Positions 21,901 to 33,500 of a stretch of 64,000 nucleotides of DNA are shown in pieces. The position numbers were made by a program, and so were the translations under genes. The DNA comes from Pristionchus mayeri (lineage: Eukaryota > Nematoda > Chromadorea > Rhabditida > Neodiplogasteridae): contig BTRK01000004.1 in NCBI GenBank assembly GCA_036245805.1, positions 29,993,541 through 30,057,540 on the forward strand, in the 5' to 3' direction. How positions within the stretch are numbered: the stretch's first letter is position 1; every line of letters begins with the position of its first letter. The notes under the pieces are model-generated. The model was not told the DNA's origin and searched no databases. It worked only from the letters and a program-made list of their open reading frames with translations.

Positions 21901-24900
21901 ATACACTGTTTGCTTAACACCGACCTCTTCCACAGCATCTCTGCTCTTATCGACTTGGTCTTCGTCAAATTCCTTTTCTGCCAGATCAAATTCGCCTCTT
22001 TCTTCTCCTCTCTCAATCTCCTGATCTGCGATCATCAGTGCGAAGATTCCATCTGCACGACGCCGGAGTTCATCGTATTCTACGATAGAAGGAAATGTTG
22101 AATACCTTCCAAGGTTTTGACTCGACAGATGCCGTAGCATTTACATGTATTTTTTACACTGATCAGCATTCTCTCGCTCACCTCCACTCTCTAAGGCCTT
22201 TCCTTCGTCCATCAGAATCACTCTCTGGACGTTCTTGATTGTGCTCAGTCGATGGGCGACGACGATCGTCGTCCTGCCTTCTGAAGCAGCGTCGAGGGCT
22301 TCCTATAGTATATCATCGATTACCTCTATACTCACTCGGAATGCACATCTCCACAAGATAAACAATAATCAGGAAGTAAATTCCTCACCTGCACGATCCT
22401 CTCCGACCTCGAATCGAGTGCACTCGTTGCCTCATCGAGAAGAAGGAGTCTCGTATTGGCGATGATGGCTCTTGCAATGGCGATTCGCTGCTTCTGTCCG
22501 CCAGAAAGAGAGACTCCCGAGGGACCGAGGAGGGTGGAGTAACCCTGTGAATGGAGGATTGCATCTTATTAGTTCATCATTAACAAAGGTTGTGAAAGCA
22601 AGTGACCAAAAAAGGGGAAGTTCTGCCGAAAGAGTGTGCGGGTGATTACACAGTCTCGCACTCACCTCTTCCAGCTCGCTTATGAATTCGTGTGCATAGG
22701 CAATCCTGCAAGCATTTTCCACTTCCACCTGAGTGAATGGTCGACCGAGGCAGATATTGTCCCTGATGGATCCAGTGAAGATCGAGGGTTCCTGCGAGAC
22801 CACGCCCACCATCTGGAAGAGAATCGTTCAGGAGTGGGATAAGGGAAATGGATGCTCAATGATCAACCTGAATGATCTCACCCTTCTCCACTTCTTCTTG
22901 TCGTATAAATCGAATGGTTGTCCATCTAGCAAAATTCTTCCCGAGTAACCAGAGAGGAAGCGAGTCACCAATTTGAGCTGAAGATTACGATTACCTTCTC
23001 AGGAAAGTTAATTGTGATCTGCTGAATATTTCTGGAGAAACGTCGAGTACAGACAATTTTTTTTGCAGCCACTTCAATCGATTTTACAGTCGTCTTTAGA
23101 CGATTGCGCTTGGTGGTGTAGTGCGGTGAGGCCGACTACTGCCGACTACTGGCCGACTGACTAAGACGAACCTCCCAGGAAACGTGAAGGAGACATTATA
23201 TTAGTCCAGACATTAGTCCAGACAATAACATTTTTCAATGAATTTGAAGGATATTGTTAGTAATGAACTTGAATTAAGCGACTCACAGTGGTACTCTTTC
23301 CACAGCCACTCTTCCCAACGAGCGCCAATGACTCTCCCGGGGAGAGATCGAACGAGAGCTGCTGAACGGCCGGTAGGGATCTAAATTGCATTTTGCAAAT
23401 GCAGTTATTCAGTAATAAAATATCTTTAATGATGAGAGACGTTTAATACGAACCTCCCAGGAAACGTGAAGGAGACGTTATCTAATGCAAGGTGCATCTC
23501 AGCATTCGTTGGGTCGAGTGATGTCTGTACTTTCTCCTCGGCATCTTCTTGCTCTTTCTGTAACAACATTATGCTTGACAGAACTAAATTCCATCATAGA
23601 TACAAGAGCGAGAAGAACAATTATGATCAATTGTAAATAATAACTGACCGAATCGATGGTGTGATACACCTTCGCAGCCGCAACACGTGCCTTCACAACG
23701 GCCAGTAGATGCGGGCCCAACATGGCTGAGAGGAAATATTAAAAAGTCAAGGTGTCTTCTAGTTCAATAATTTGCAATGTGAAGCGAGAGGTTATGTTAC
23801 ATTTAGACAATGTTCCTAAATTTATAAGAAAAAGCTAAAAGAGAATCGTACTGAATGAGCTGGCACTTCCGATGGCGATGTTCACAACGGCGAAGACAAC
23901 TCCGGCATGCTCGATGGAACCGGAATGGTATCGGATGGTGCCGTACCTGAGAAGACCATCTTTCTTCATAAGAACATTATCATAAATGCACTCGTGTTCT
24001 AAATTTCCATCAACTTCGATATCATAACATCGAAAATTTTATTAAAAATATGAAGAAAAAATATGCTATTCTGCAACCATTGATTACTAATTCATCACGG
24101 CAAATGCTTGATGTCTTATCTAAATATTGATTGATTTATCAATGATCACCATGATCCTGCAGTGTGAAAGACGATGTGGACGAGGGAGGCAGTGGCGTAG
24201 TAGAGAGCAGTGAAGAATCCACAGCGAGTGGAGGGAGCGATGGACGAGAGGAGGGATGAGGCGTATCTCTCAAATGGAATTCATATTTATTTATTCTGAT
24301 AAGTCTACAGACATTGTAAAATGCAATAGAAAGTCCTCTGACGTTCCTCTTGTTCTTTAGTCGTGTGAAAAAGTAATGAAACGCGTTTCCTTTCAGTAAT
24401 AAGTATTTAAAAAATCACCTGAATCATGGTCTTCTCTCCATTACACGATGCGACAGCCTTCAGATTGAGAATCGCCTCTTCACTGATTCCATTCGATTCT
24501 TCCGAGAGACGAACGACCGCAGCACTCGCGGAAGTTGACAGCTGAATGGAAGTAAGATATGATAGATAATCTACCGACCAATTTGATATGACCACGATTA
24601 AGATATTTGCTCTTCTGGGGTCTTTTCTATCCCTTCTCATTCCAATTCTAACTTCAGAGACATACCATTATGAACTACAGTTGTCATACCAATGGAATGA
24701 AGGTGGATGCTAGCAGACAGAGTGGTCCTGTCCACACGAGAAGAAGCGACGTCTTCCAGTCGAGGTAGAAGCTAAGCATCGACCCGCACACGAACATCGA
24801 CATTGATCTGCAATTTTTGAGGCGTTCTTTCTATGATTGTATGATATAAGGACGGAAATGTCTGTCAGCAACATCATCACACTGTACATGAGAGATCTAC

Positions 24901-25942
24901 GATAATACTGGATCTGTAAGACTAGAGCCAATTGTTGCTACTACCCTAAAGAATTCGACGCCTCTCACCGCACGAAAGTGCCAATGTTGTCTCCGATGCC
25001 ATCCTTCAGGCGATCGATGTTGCTTCAATATTCGTAATAGATAAGCAATTCAGCTTCTTGACCTACCTGCTCAATCGATTGCTCAGTTCTCCCGTGCTTG
25101 CATTGTCCACGTTGAATGCGTCTCTCGCTAGGATGGAAGCGATGAACTCACTAAATTTTTTTTTCAAAAATATTAATTCCACCAAACTTGCCTTCGAATC
25201 CTTTGTGCGATGCGCTCACTCGCCCACACATGCATCCAATTCTGCAAAAGTTTCCTATTTTTCAGAACTGATTCGACATTTCGATTTCATACACAGAAAA
25301 CGGTGAAGAAACAGTAGATCAGCAAGTAAATTTTAGTATATTCGAACCTCAATGTATCCGACGACAAAGGTGAAAATGAAGAAAGCTGCGTAGAGCGACG
25401 AAAGCTGCCAGATATGATGAAGGAAATCGATATTGTCGACGGGCTGCAATATTCAATGATTCATCGCATTTTCTTCTATCTCAACGATCCCAGATTCTCA
25501 CATTTGCACTTGTTGAACCACTCGTGCGATATTAGATCAGCAAATAAAGTGTACGGTACCTCTTTGACATCGACGAGTGCCGTCGTGATCACTCCCGTCA
25601 GGTAGATGTGAGCGGGAGTGCACATGCCCATTACGATGGAGAGAAAGATGGCCACTCCGATGGCCATTCGCTCCTTCCCTGAAGCGAATCGGAACTGAAA
25701 CAGGAGCGATATCAATGATATGAAAGGAGTAGTCTCACCAAATCGAGGAATGGAACGGGCTTGACATCTGAGAAATTCTCTTCGTCATTCTCTTCCGACC
25801 TGAAGAAAGTGTTAGAATCCTTCAGAGGGCTTTGGTGGATTGCTTACTTTCCGATGAAGTTGAGGAAGCGAGAGAAGAAACCTTCTCTCTCTTCATTCTC
25901 TTCGTTTTCGATGAGAACAGCAGATGAAGAAGCCCTCTCCAT
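18950..25942 (-). CDS. P-glycoprotein (ABCB full transporter); second nucleotide-binding domain damaged
   Basis: Many-exon gene starting [18 protein letters not shown] (exon 25848-25942) and ending MVEQQRLH stop (18950). After an acidic N-terminus come membrane segments ([20 protein letters not shown] near 25600-25680) and the first ATPase domain: Walker [15 protein letters not shown] near 23285-23325, Q-loop [16 protein letters not shown] near 22800, signature [16 protein letters not shown] and Walker [15 protein letters not shown] near 22440-22520, H-loop [11 protein letters not shown] near 22240. A second membrane domain follows (about 20100-22140). The second ATPase domain has [13 protein letters not shown] (about 19830-19860), [43 protein letters not shown] and [13 protein letters not shown]. 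Between PSRPQNTSL and FLDGHPFSS the expected roughly 40 residues with Walker A are absent and the frame changes. Family role: ATP-driven export of xenobiotics and lipids at apical membranes. Confidence 0.85.
23165..23198. repeat. Intronic copy of an exon end of the P-glycoprotein gene
   Basis: 34 bases (ACGAACCTCCCAGGAAACGT onward) repeat 23448-23481 with one mismatch. The latter is the 3' end of the exon encoding VSFTFPG plus its donor. Short CCGACTACT repeats lie just before the intronic copy. Confidence 0.7.
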
Positions 25943-26784
25943 CCCACTCCTCGAGGAACTAAACAGATGAAGTCTACCATAGAGAACAGGAATGAATGAG
26001 AATGAGAGGTTTTGAATTCAACAAATCTATCGCACTATATAAATGCCCCCATATAGAGGTATGAATGAAGATATGAATGGATGAGAGTAAGGATGCACAA
26101 AGTCTAGACCAGAGGGTATGTCAAAAATGTGCAGGTTGTGTTGAGAGGGTGGTAGGAAGGATCAGGTATCGAATTACTGTCCAAAATCTGTTCTTTTGTG
26201 ATAACTTTTATGTATAACTTATGATATTATTCCTCAAAAATTCTTTGATAGTTGCTTAATCATTTTCATTAAGTTCCAGCACAAGAAAAATGCACCATGT
26301 CGAAATTTTCGTGCTCCTCTCTTCTCTCTATCTATCTGTTCCTTTCAAAATGTAGTAAACAAGCCAACACAGCCGCGCTGACTGGACAAGTTCAGGGAAT
26401 AAGATGACCAAGGGTTGTTCAAGAACTTGACAGGCATTTTTGGAACGAGAGGAAGAAGCGTTCAACACCGACAAGTTCGCCATCGAATACGCGCAAATGG
26501 AAATGCAATAGGGAACTTCGTGTTCTCTAACAGACGTTAGAGTGAGACACAAAGGGATGAGAGATCATTTAGTAGAGATAGAAAGAGAGGAAGTAGAGCA
26601 GTGGGGGCTATCTCTCCAGAGGGGACATCGGCTTGGCCATATTCTTTACAGTCTACAAGATCTGTCCACTGATACTTTCTGGAACATTCTGTAGCAATAA
26701 ATATTTATGAGCATAGATGAAATCGAAATATTCTCGAACGGATTACAAAGACAAATATTTTAAGAAGGTTGTTCAAAAAATAAA
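25943..26784. other. Upstream region of the P-glycoprotein gene
   Basis: About 840 bases without a convincing exon. It contains AT-rich stretches and a GAGAGG-rich strip (26570-26600). It probably holds the P-glycoprotein promoter and the RING gene's 3' end. Confidence 0.45.
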
Positions 26785-27397
26785 CTATTCATCATCTGGT
26801 GCAGGACAGAGTTCACTGACAAAGTAGGCGAATCTTCCCCACCACGTGAAGTGGACCCTTTCCTCCCTCAGCAGAATCGGCTCCCTCTCAATGGGCATGT
26901 AACAGAAGGGGCAACTGGCTAGTATTCCTTCCCCGTCCCCCTCTCCATCTTCCTCTTCCTTCGTCAGTAACAGATTAATCCCATGCTCGCACACTGCACA
27001 CACAGCATGGCCGCACTCTTTGAACACGAATCTCTGGGCGGGAATCTTGCAGAAGCAGCCAGGGCACTCCCGAGAATGCCGCACGTCCTCGTGGAACCTG
27101 ATGAACTTCGTCTTCTTCGAGCACAGCGGACAACTTTTGAGTCCGTCCGCGCAGTCGCGGCAGATCGCGTGGCCGCACGCTGTTGAAACGAAGCGGATAC
27201 GCGGCTCTTGGTGGTCACACTTCAGACACGCACGGGAGAAAACATAACCTTTCTTGACACTGAAGAAGGATTGGTGGATTTACAAATGAGCAAAATGTCT
27301 CTTTTTGGAAATTTAATGTAATATTTAGCTAGCAAACTGACCACTTGCGGTTGCCTTCCATCAACAATGCCAACTGAGCGTCCTCTTCGTCTGCCAT
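26785..27397 (-). CDS. Double RING-finger protein, 176 residues
   Basis: Two exons (27342-27397 and 26785-27259) join in phase. The N-terminus is MADEEDAQLALLMEGNRK. Two cysteine/histidine clusters follow: residues about 30-60 (CLKC, then ACGHAICRDCADGLKSCPLC) and about 75-130 (CPGC, then ECGHAVCAVCEHG, an acidic insert TKEEEDGEGDGEG, and CPFC). Each has the C-x2-C ... C-x-H-x2-C-x2-C ... C-x2-C pattern of RING domains. The C-terminus is WWGRFAYFVSELCPAPDDE. RING proteins usually act as ubiquitin ligases; substrate unknown. The long second exon is clearly GC-richer than the surroundings. Confidence 0.8.
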
Positions 27398-28100
27398 CGT
27401 GGAGAAACCTCTGAATTAATGTGTGAAAACGATGGGTTGAAAAGCATTGCACAAATCGTGCGAAGGAGTCTGATCATCTAGAGTTCATTCTCTGCTGATG
27501 TGCGAGAAGAGAAATGAAAACAGAAGCGGAGTAGTGGAGGGTCGGCGAGGGTGTCGCAGCTGACGAGATAGAGAAGGAAGGGAAGGAAGAGAAACCGAGA
27601 TGGAGAGACAATGGACCCCCTCTCCCTCAGTCTTCTACTCACTCAACTTGATGCCCACATGCACAAAAACATGTTCAAAGATCTCCCAGATGAATACTTT
27701 GTAGTTATCAAGCAAGACTTCGACTCGTAAAACTCATTTATTTCTCGTATTCTACAATCCGAATAAGTTATGCACAGAATACTCGTAAGATGTCTTCACT
27801 ATCCACTCAAATTTATCATTTCCACTTTTTGAGCGATCGCAGATCGATCGAGGCTCCTGAACGGATGTTGTAATCCTGAGCCTACTGAGTCTCACATACC
27901 TGATTCCTTGGTGAAGGAGACCCGTGGGAGGCTGACGTGCGCCTTCAGAAGAGGGACGGAGGAGAAGTCGTCGTTGAAAGAACGACGGACTGAATCCTCA
28001 CGACACGCAGAGTGAGACGCACACTGACGACCAGTGAAGAAACTGAGAATGGAGATGTCATCGTTGAATTGAAAGGTTAAGAAAGATCTGAGCTTGCAAT
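27398..28100. other. Gap upstream of the RING gene
   Basis: Mostly noncoding by inspection. A plus-strand open stretch near 27990-28078 (TSEETENGDVIVELK) ends at a good donor (GTTAAG) and may be a 5' exon of the next plus-strand gene, but its start was not found. Confidence 0.3.
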
Positions 28101-28156
28101 TGAATAGGAACCAGTAGTAGTCTCAAAAACAGAACAGCTGAAAACAGAAAAAAAGG

Positions 28157-28698
28157 TTGTTCATTGCATTAACCAGAAAAAACAATTCAAGGGATTCACT
28201 CGAAAACAGCGACTCTGGCGAGTGGTCTGATGGTTCCCTCCCTCCTCGCGACGTGAGTGAATCCCTTAGAAGGATAGAGAAGGAAATGAACGCGATCCAG
28301 GGGAGAAGAGTAGCGAGATCTGATAGGGGATATGATGCGTTCTCTTTCCTGATTTCAAGTACTCTTACTATCTTTCCTTACATTGGGTGAAAAGTGTGAC
28401 AAAATTCTACTGTTTCAACAGAGATGATATAGATGCGCTGAAGAAGGTCAGAATACATGGACGAGTGTTCTAACAAGGCCCTTGCACATTGAAAATATTT
28501 AAACTTTTACCATTTACACAAATAGTTTACACAAACGGGGATTGTTTCCCATTGCCTATCTCACTCACTTTCCCAGTATCTTCGCGCGTAAATTCGCGTA
28601 CTCGTGCCAGTCAGACGCATTCTTCGAAGCGTGGTAGAGGGAAGGCCACGAGCGAGGACGAAGGGATGGAGGTTCCTGAAGGATGGCTGCCGAGGTGA
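28157..28698 (+). CDS. Short unassigned gene, charged protein
   Basis: At least two exon-like stretches: about 28177-28340 (SRDSLENSDSGEWSDGSLPP, SESLRRIEKEMNAIQGRRVA) and 28580-28698 (VNSRTRASQTHSSKRGRGKA then EGMEVPEGWLPR stop). Codon use and acceptors (AACCAG, TTCCCAG) look genuine, but I could not join them in one phase, so the model is provisional. The product would be a small Ser/Arg/Glu-rich protein. It ends 130 bases from the convergent Sen54-like gene. No family recognised. Confidence 0.3.
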
Positions 28699-28830
28699 GA
28701 GTAAATGATATTTTGGTTCATCCATGATTCATAAAAATTACGAGAACTTATAAAGAGCGAGGATAGCGCTTCGTTCTCAGAATATAAATATTTCCAAAAC
28801 AATAAGGGTGATTAAAGGAATAAGGCTTCA

Positions 28831-29840
28831 CTATGCTCCGTTTTCGTTTGACTAATAAAATTAGAATACAGTGTACTCACTTTCCGTTTCTTCCCCTTCT
28901 TCTTCTTCTCCTCCACTGGACCAGTCGCCGTCTCCTTCGGTTGTCGTCCCTCCTGCAGTCTGCATCCCTCAGGGAAGAGATCGGGTCGGGCAAGGCGCAG
29001 GGAGGTCTGCAATCACATGCATGACCTACAGAACCATGCCTGGTCCTACCGTATCCTGGCCCATATTAGGAAAGGCGTCGAGCAGTGCACTCGGCCGCAC
29101 TCGGAATGGTGGCAGACCACTCGCCGGAGGGGTTACGGTAGTTGAAGGAGAGGCTGGAGCCTGCTCGAGGATACTGTAAGAAGCTTAATTCAATCTATAT
29201 CAACAATAGGGTACAGTACCCTGGTCTGATGACGACGAATCCGGCACGCTTGCAAACAGAATACGCGGAGTAAACTTGCTGCGGGATCGAGAAGTCGCCC
29301 AGTACCATGAATAGTTCCTGAATCAGGGCAATATATCGATTGATCCCTCTACCGTACCTCGAGTGTCATGTACCGTCCCTCGGTGGTCTTGACGATAGCC
29401 TGTGCCACCTCCACCAGGAAGGTCGCCTCCTCGGGAAATAGGATATGCCCCGCCCCCTTCGGCAGTGGTTCGCCCATCAAAGACTGATGCTGATTCTGCA
29501 AGAAGACTGTAGATATCGAAGGAAATAAGATAAATATGGTAGAGGAAAGAATAGAACAAGAGATTGCATGCAGTTTCAGAGAAACATTTAACGAATTCTG
29601 TTAATAGATTATAATCGCTTGCGAATCACAGAATTCACTTCCTGGCCTGCAAAAACTCACCCTAAATCGATCGACGACGAAACGTGAATTCTGCCCATCT
29701 TCGTGATACGTGATGAGAGTGAGTGAGTTCCTGAGATTATCGATCGATACCGAATGAGATGCACCGTATATTAACTTGAGTCGAATCCGATCGTCGACCT
29801 TGACTACTGTAGATGGACCCGCATCCATCGACTCGTCCAT
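28831..29840 (-). CDS. tsen-54: tRNA-splicing endonuclease subunit Sen54-like, short
   Basis: Six exons (29661-29840, 29358-29495, 29220-29317, 29050-29173, 28881-29006, 28831-28851) give 228 residues with agreeing phases. Residues about 70-140 match the Sen54 N-terminal domain: HILFPEEATFLVEVAQAI, YMTLEELFMVLGDFSIPQQV and VYSAYSVCKRAGFVVIRPG. The Sen54 family partners catalytic subunits to cut introns from pre-tRNAs in the nucleus. After a Pro-rich linker the protein ends in a Lys-rich tail (EEKKKKGKKRK). The C-terminal endonuclease-fold domain of larger Sen54 proteins is not evident. The fourth intron is only 43 bases. Reading through it instead would stop at 29026, giving a shorter form. 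Confidence 0.6.
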
Positions 29841-30571
29841 GGTCTCTCATGATGATTTGATTTCGGCACTTTTAACTACGACAGATACGACGCACGCTTT
29901 GGGTGAGACGTGATATTCATGTGCTGCTCTTTATAACACACTTGTATGTTATGCCACTTTATCACAGTGATGAAAGGATGAATTTAGACTAGTGGCCGGC
30001 TGTGGAGTTATGGTTTGTTTAAAAAATTTGATTATTATCTAAGGGATTAGCCTATTTTTGACGGATTTCAGTTCACAATCATCACAGATTGGGGGGACAT
30101 AAAGCTCTGTAGCGCGTGTGACTGTCTAGGGAGTAAGTGTGGGAAGGACGGTAACAACCGGGACTACTGTACGGACACGGAATCGGGTGAATATCGATTG
30201 ATTACAGGATGAATTATTCACAACTACTACTGGGCAAGCAAGTCTATCTCAAATCAATTTTGGATGGTACGTGATCAAATAGCATCTGGGAAGGACAAAA
30301 TGATTAAAAGGAGTAAAACAATCACCGTAACCAGGGAGAAAATCGTGTTTGGAATCAGCTGGGGCTATGTTGATTATGAGAGATAACAGTCTATATGAGA
30401 AGGAACAACCGAGCTATGATAAATGGAAGGAACAGTAATGCAAAGAGACAAAGCGTAATCAGCCTAAAATGGCCACTGTGTACACTCAAAGTATATCGAT
30501 GGACCCTTAGCGAGCGAGCATCCCTATAGATTACACATACAATTGGATGGGGAGAAGGCAAAGATCAAAGA
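29841..30571. other. Intergenic between Sen54-like start and DENND4-like stop
   Basis: About 730 bases, no exon seen. The DENND4 stop codon is embedded in TGATCTTTGATCTTTGCC (minus strand), a motif that recurs in the window. Confidence 0.5.
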
Positions 30572-33500
30572 TCAGTACAAATCGAGAGGGAAGAAGACCT
30601 TCCTGCACGCTTTCTGCACTGGTTTCTGGGGCAGATCTTGACGGGGAAGAATGGGAGCGAAGCGAGGAGGAAGACGATTCATCTCTTCCCTGAGAGAAGC
30701 AGAAGGTTACTGGAGTAAAAAAGAGGAGTGCAAATACATGAGAAACCTTCCAAAACTTCTTACCAAGTTGGCATACAAATGTGAAGAACGATCAGAGTTA
30801 ATGAATTTCGAAAAATCTCACTTGTAGGTCATATCTAGATGATCACGCACCAGCGATCGACCGAATTGATTGAGCGACGTGAAGAGAATGTCCCTGAGAA
30901 GAATTACCGTAATCGAAAAATCGATTGGAAATACAGTATACCTGAAGAAGGGGAAGTGTCGTGCGAGGACCACCGTCGACTCGGTCTTCTTTCGGTGCTC
31001 GTTGATTATCGATTGGAGGGCAGTGAACAGCCGATTCTCTGACACTGCCTTCGTCACCTGCAAAGGGCGAGTTTCACTCACTCATTCGACGTAAAGGTAA
31101 AGTACTTTTCTTGGTGCACTTGCACTTGAAGTTCTAACTTCAATATAACAACAATGTTAGCAAAACCATCGTAAATTTCACCTCGTTCCACACAGTTTGC
31201 GATCGCTTCGCCTTCCTGTCGTCGTTCGCGAACTGTAAAGGCAGACAATTTCCATGATTTTACCGTAGTAACTTTCGTATTGGACAATCGATCGATCAAT
31301 GTCCTACCGTATTCGTCGGATTGAGGAAGTAGAGAGGGACGATCTCATCGTGCATGTCTGGTCGATCGAAGACACAACGAATCTGCACGAAGGGACCCAG
31401 CCAACTGGAAGATTGCATTGATTATCAATTGGATAGAGGCATGATGACAAATGGAAATTTAATCGATAATCACTCACCCGTAGAGGTGCGAGGGAAGACT
31501 GAGTCGCTTCAGGTAGTAGACGAGGTTCCAGTACAGCACAGGATGAGAGGTCATGATAGATCGATCCTGAGGAGCGAAAGGAATTAGATGGCGAGCGCCT
31601 GTTTCGACCATCACATGTTTGAATGAGGAATATGAGTATTGCAGAGTGTCTAGGACAACTTTCGAAAACATAACTGTAGACTTTTACGAACTACTTTGAT
31701 GCAATTTTGTATATCGTGCAAGTGGAAAATAACTCACTGCGAGCGCAGTGGCATCAGCTGCGAGGAGACTCTCGAGCTCGCGACGAAGAACCAGCGGAGA
31801 GATCTGCAGATGGGAACAAGTATGACTACCACCAGAATGTTTATTAATTCGAAGCTGCTGAGTGCTCCAAATTCCAAAAAAAAGCAGGAACAGGTCCGAA
31901 TAAACATTATTCCGTACCAGTTTGTGTGTCTCTTCGACGAATGCTGCTGCCGCATTCTTCTCCGACGCTCGTCGCTGCGCCTCCGCCTGCAAAGAAATAC
32001 TATTAAATTTGTAATTTAAACATTATATTCGTCATAAATTTGCACACCTATCGTAATCCTCCCTTGCTACCGTATCCCCACCATCACCCTCACCTTCTCT
32101 ACTCCCTCCATCCTTCCCGTGTCGTGCAGTCGATCGGGCGGGTACCAACTGCTCACTGGCCGCGCCAACCATCTGAAAATTTGCACTTTTTGGAAAAAAT
32201 AAGCACATTTCAATTACACATCGGGTTCATTGTTTCGCAACTAAGGTAATACGTATAAATAACATTCCTAGAAATTCTCAAACTGACCTCTTTCTAATTC
32301 GCAGTTCCGGCACGAACAGTCCTGGCTTGGGAGGGGCTGCTGCTGAGGTCGACGGAGCTGCAACAACCAAGGTTAGCAAGGAAAGGGCAGAGATCAAAGA
32401 TCACCTCCAGCAGTGGCCTCCTCGCTACAGTACGGGCACTCGGACTGCAGAGTCTGATCGTCGACCTGGAGAACGATGGAGATTCAGAGTAGACACTGGG
32501 GAATCAACTGCCTTTTTATGCTGACATGCTATGCAGTGCAAAGTTTGCGCACAAGAATCACCCACACAATACGCTTCACAAAAAATGATACCCACCAACC
32601 CCCAATTCAATGACTTCCGTTGAATCTCGTTGAATTCATTTCATCCTTAGCCCTTCGTCTTTCCTCCCCCCCCCTTTGCTCACCTTCCATCCGGCGATGA
32701 TGTCCTCATCGTAGACGACCAACTCGCAATCGGGGCACTTCGTGCACGACGAGAGAGTCACTTCCAGCACCAGTCCATCCTCCTCCTCCTCGTTTGACGC
32801 ACGAGCGTCTGAATGACAGAGATAAGAACCATTCCAGAAATCCGTAGTCATCGACATAGTGCTCCCATACCATACCTGGATCTACGGTGCCCCTCGTCCA
32901 CCATCCCTCGGGTAGCACTGATAGCGATGCCGAGTCGATCCAGTAGGCGGGGTCGGAGTAATCAATGTCGGGCAGCCCAGCGTCGTCCTTTAGGAACATG
33001 GCTAGATTGTTGAGGAAATGTGCGCGGCACGACGCGTTTTGTGCGCGATAATTTCGCAATGACTGACATCGTCTCCGTAGGGAATGTTGCCACTGCCAGT
33101 CACGCCGTACGACCGATTCAGCCCGCTCACCAACGTGCTCATCCCACTACGCACAGCTGCAAATTACTCATTTGAATAATATGATAGCTGTTTATAAGAA
33201 ACGATACATCTACGCCACCAAACAACGGAATTTTGTCAATAGTATGATTTGATATTGAAACAACATATTCTCCAGGATATGAGATATATATATATTTTTT
33301 GATTTTTTGATTTTACTACAAGAGGACATAATATGGAAATGGAACGTACACTCCTTGATGACGTTGTCGTAGCCCTTCTTGAGATTGCCCACCAGCGAGT
33401 GCAGCGAGGGAGACATCGTCTGCAATTAGGCAGTCATCAATCTGACCTATCGAACCACCACACAGACCATATGAATATGGTAGTCTCTCCAATCAATCAA

